A DNA stretch of 64,000 nt from Clostridium lentum (GTDB taxonomy: Bacteria > Bacillota > Clostridia > Clostridiales > Clostridiaceae): contig NZ_JACOOQ010000004.1 of NCBI RefSeq assembly GCF_014287815.1, forward strand, positions 1 through 64,000, written 5' to 3'. The translations under genes and the position numbers were made by a program. This document shows, piece after piece, positions 62,060 to 64,000 of the stretch. Numbering within the stretch: the first letter of the stretch is position 1; every line of letters begins with the position of its first letter. The notes under the pieces are model-generated. The model was not told the origin of the DNA and did no database searches. It worked only from the letters and a program-made list of their open reading frames with translations.

Positions 62060-64000
62060 ATGAGTAAAATATTAGTTTTAGCTGAAAAACCTTCAGTAGG
62101 AAGAGATTTAGCAAGAGTTTTAAAATGTAATCAAAATAAAGGTTCATATATAGAAGGAAACAAGTATATAATTACTTGGGCAATGGGACACTTAGTTGGA
62201 CTTATGGATCCAGAAGGATATGATAATAAATATAAAGAATGGAAGATGGAAACACTGCCAATGCTACCAAAGCATATGAAGCTTACCGTACTTAAAAAAA
62301 CTGCTAAGCAGTATAATGAAGTTAAAAAGCTTATGAATAGAAGCGATGTTAGTGAAATAGTTATTGCCACAGATGCAGGAAGAGAAGGAGAGCTTGTAGC
62401 TAGATGGATTATTGAAAAGGTAGCAGTTAATAAGCCACTTAAAAGATTATGGATTTCATCACAAACTGACAAAGCTATCTTAGATGGTTTTAAAAACTTA
62501 AGGCCTGGTAGAGACTATGACAATCTATATAAAGCAGCTGTTTGTAGAGCAGAGGCAGATTGGTTAGTAGGTTTAAATGTGACTAGGGCTTTAACTTGTA
62601 AGCATAATGCTCAATTATCAGCAGGTAGAGTTCAATCTCCAACACTTGCCATGATAGTAAATAGAGAAGAGGAAATTAGAAGTTTTAAGCCTAAAACATA
62701 TTATACTTTAGGGGCTAATGCCAATGGATATAAATTATCATGGGTTAATAAGGATAATAACTCAAGAATATTTGATGAAGAATTTGCCAAGAAAATTGAA
62801 AGTAAGCTAAGAAGTGCTGAAGGGAAAATTGTAAATATAGCAGAAGCTAATAAAAAGAAATACGCGCCAGCTTTATATGATTTAACTGAGCTACAAAGAG
62901 ATGCTAATAAGATTTGGGGATACTCAGCAAAGCAAACCTTAAGCATAATGCAAAGGCTTTATGAAAATTACAAGATATTAACTTATCCAAGAACTGATTC
63001 AAGATATATTACTACTGATATAGTTGCCACTATTCCAGATAGATTAAAGGCTATTGCCATTGGAGAATATAGAGCAACAGCTGATACACTACTTAAAACT
63101 AAGATAAATGGTCATAAGGGATTTGTAGATAATTCTAAGGTAAGCGATCACCATGCAATTATTCCTACAGAACAAAAACCTAATTTAGCACTACTTTCTT
63201 CAGAAGAAAGAAAAATCTATGATTTAGTAGTTAAGAGATTCTTAAGTGTAATGCTGCCACCATTTGAATATGTGCAAACTACCATTGAAGCTAATGTATC
63301 AGGTGAAAAGCTAATAGCTAAAGGTAAAGTTGTTAAATCAAAGGGATGGAAAAAGCTATATGATCATTTAGAGGAGGATAATAGCGAAGAGGATATTAAA
63401 GAACAGGTACTTCCACAAGTTAATAAAGGTGATAAAGTTAATTTAACTAAGGTAGAATTAAAGACTGGGCAAACTAAACCGCCGGCAAGATTTACGGAGG
63501 CTACACTTTTATCAGCTATGGAAAATCCTCATAAATATATAAATGTAGGAAAAGAGGCAGCTAAAACATTAGGTGAAACAGGTGGACTAGGAACAGTTGC
63601 CACAAGAGCTGATATTATTGAAAAGTTATTTAACTCTTTTGTTATAGAAAAGAAAGGTAAAGATATAATACCAACGTCAAAAGGAAAACAACTTATAGAG
63701 CTTGTACCAGCAGATTTAAAATCACCACTTTTAACAGCTAAATGGGAAAAACAGCTTGATGAAATAGCTAAAGGTAAGAGAAATGATCATGGATTTATTA
63801 AAGATATGAAAAATTACTCTGTAGCTTTAGTTGAAGATGTAAAATCAACAAATTCTAAGTTTGTTCACGACAATAAGACTGGTAAAAAATGTCCTAACTG
63901 TGGAAAATACCTTTTAGAAGTTAAGGGTAAAAACGGTACAATGAACGTTTGCCAAGATCGAGAATGTGGTTATAGAGAAAGTGTATCTAGAACTACTAAT
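62060..64000 (+). CDS. topB: DNA topoisomerase III (partial, runs off the window)
   Basis: 647 codons are seen and the frame is still open at the window end. The Toprim domain has VLAEKPSVGRDLARVL and IATDAGREGELVARWI. The catalytic Tyr is at about residue 309 in ILTYPRTDSRY. GLNVTRALTCKHN and LSAGRVQSPTLAMIV are typical of TopB. A zinc-ribbon tail starts at CPNCGKYLLEV. It relaxes and decatenates DNA through single-strand passage. GAGG precedes the ATG. Confidence 0.96.
   Translation, partial: MSKILVLAEKPSVGRDLARVLKCNQNKGSYIEGNKYIITWAMGHLVGLMDPEGYDNKYKEWKMETLPMLPKHMKLTVLKKTAKQYNEVKKLMNRSDVSEIVIATDAGREGELVARWIIEKVAVNKPLKRLWISSQTDKAILDGFKNLRPGRDYDNLYKAAVCRAEADWLVGLNVTRALTCKHNAQLSAGRVQSPTLAMIVNREEEIRSFKPKTYYTLGANANGYKLSWVNKDNNSRIFDEEFAKKIESKLRSAEGKIVNIAEANKKKYAPALYDLTELQRDANKIWGYSAKQTLSIMQRLYENYKILTYPRTDSRYITTDIVATIPDRLKAIAIGEYRATADTLLKTKINGHKGFVDNSKVSDHHAIIPTEQKPNLALLSSEERKIYDLVVKRFLSVMLPPFEYVQTTIEANVSGEKLIAKGKVVKSKGWKKLYDHLEEDNSEEDIKEQVLPQVNKGDKVNLTKVELKTGQTKPPARFTEATLLSAMENPHKYINVGKEAAKTLGETGGLGTVATRADIIEKLFNSFVIEKKGKDIIPTSKGKQLIELVPADLKSPLLTAKWEKQLDEIAKGKRNDHGFIKDMKNYSVALVEDVKSTNSKFVHDNKTGKKCPNCGKYLLEVKGKNGTMNVCQDRECGYRESVSRTTN

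Overview
The window is about 30% GC and carries the gene set of an anaerobic, spore-forming Clostridium (sensu stricto). Indicators are the [FeFe]-hydrogenase maturases hydE-hydF, the ruvAB-queA-tgt-yajC cluster, a T-box in front of thrS, sporulation-type proteins (YtaF, BofC-like, GerMN lipoprotein) and strong AGGAGG-type ribosome binding sites with some TTG and GTG starts. I do not name a species. Everything here was read from sequence; no database search was run.

Bases 1-5,200 form an accessory island. It starts with the right end of an IS200/IS605-type element, including the hairpin that doubles as omega-RNA scaffold. Two small phage-like proteins and a sigma-70-family factor follow. Next is a two-gene unit: an AAA ATPase (1907-3286) and a protein with a PD-(D/E)XK nuclease pattern (3293-3889), which has a run of nine G near its 3' end. 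A long gene-free stretch then holds two tandem copies, plus a third partial copy, of a terminator-ended structured RNA with compensatory base changes. A 25-base tRNA 3' end at 5150-5174 (minus strand) looks like an integration scar and marks the island's likely edge.

Bases 5,200-10,400 are a decay zone: a TPR/DUF2971 gene with stops and frameshifts, a truncated acetyltransferase, a frameshifted AraC-GyrI regulator and a beta-lactamase-family gene without its catalytic core. Small membrane and lipoprotein genes lie between them.

Bases 10,400-30,100 are a mosaic of housekeeping and hypothetical genes. They include a CNNM/CorC transporter, nitroreductase, M32 carboxypeptidase, choline-kinase-like protein, TetR regulator, a broken aldo/keto reductase, an IS256-family element that cut a small gene, HD-domain proteins, a DUF3800-like protein, a ketopantoate-reductase-like enzyme, hydE-hydF, GerMN and BofC-like proteins. 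Bases 30,233-34,964 are ruvA-ruvB-queA-tgt, then yajC and a TIGR04086-type membrane protein whose ribosome binding site lies inside a terminator-like hairpin.

Bases 35,000-54,500 hold YtaF, a Cys-rich protein, an AraC regulator divergent from an acetyltransferase and GH31 glucosidase pair, an M20 amidohydrolase, a SWIM/SNF2 helicase, an M42 peptidase, a nitroreductase, an ABC exporter with tandem promoters flanking an 18-bp palindrome, tRNA-Gln, a PHP phosphatase, a LysM protein, T-box-thrS and an M19 dipeptidase. Bases 54,529-61,357 are an msm-type raffinose operon: an AraC regulator, an ABC importer (msmEFG) and alpha-galactosidase are intact, but sucrose phosphorylase is wrecked. The window ends inside topoisomerase III.

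The main leads are the ATPase-nuclease pair with its poly-G tract and the tandem structured RNAs beside it. Secondary leads are several RNA-level control elements and an unusual number of recently broken genes.
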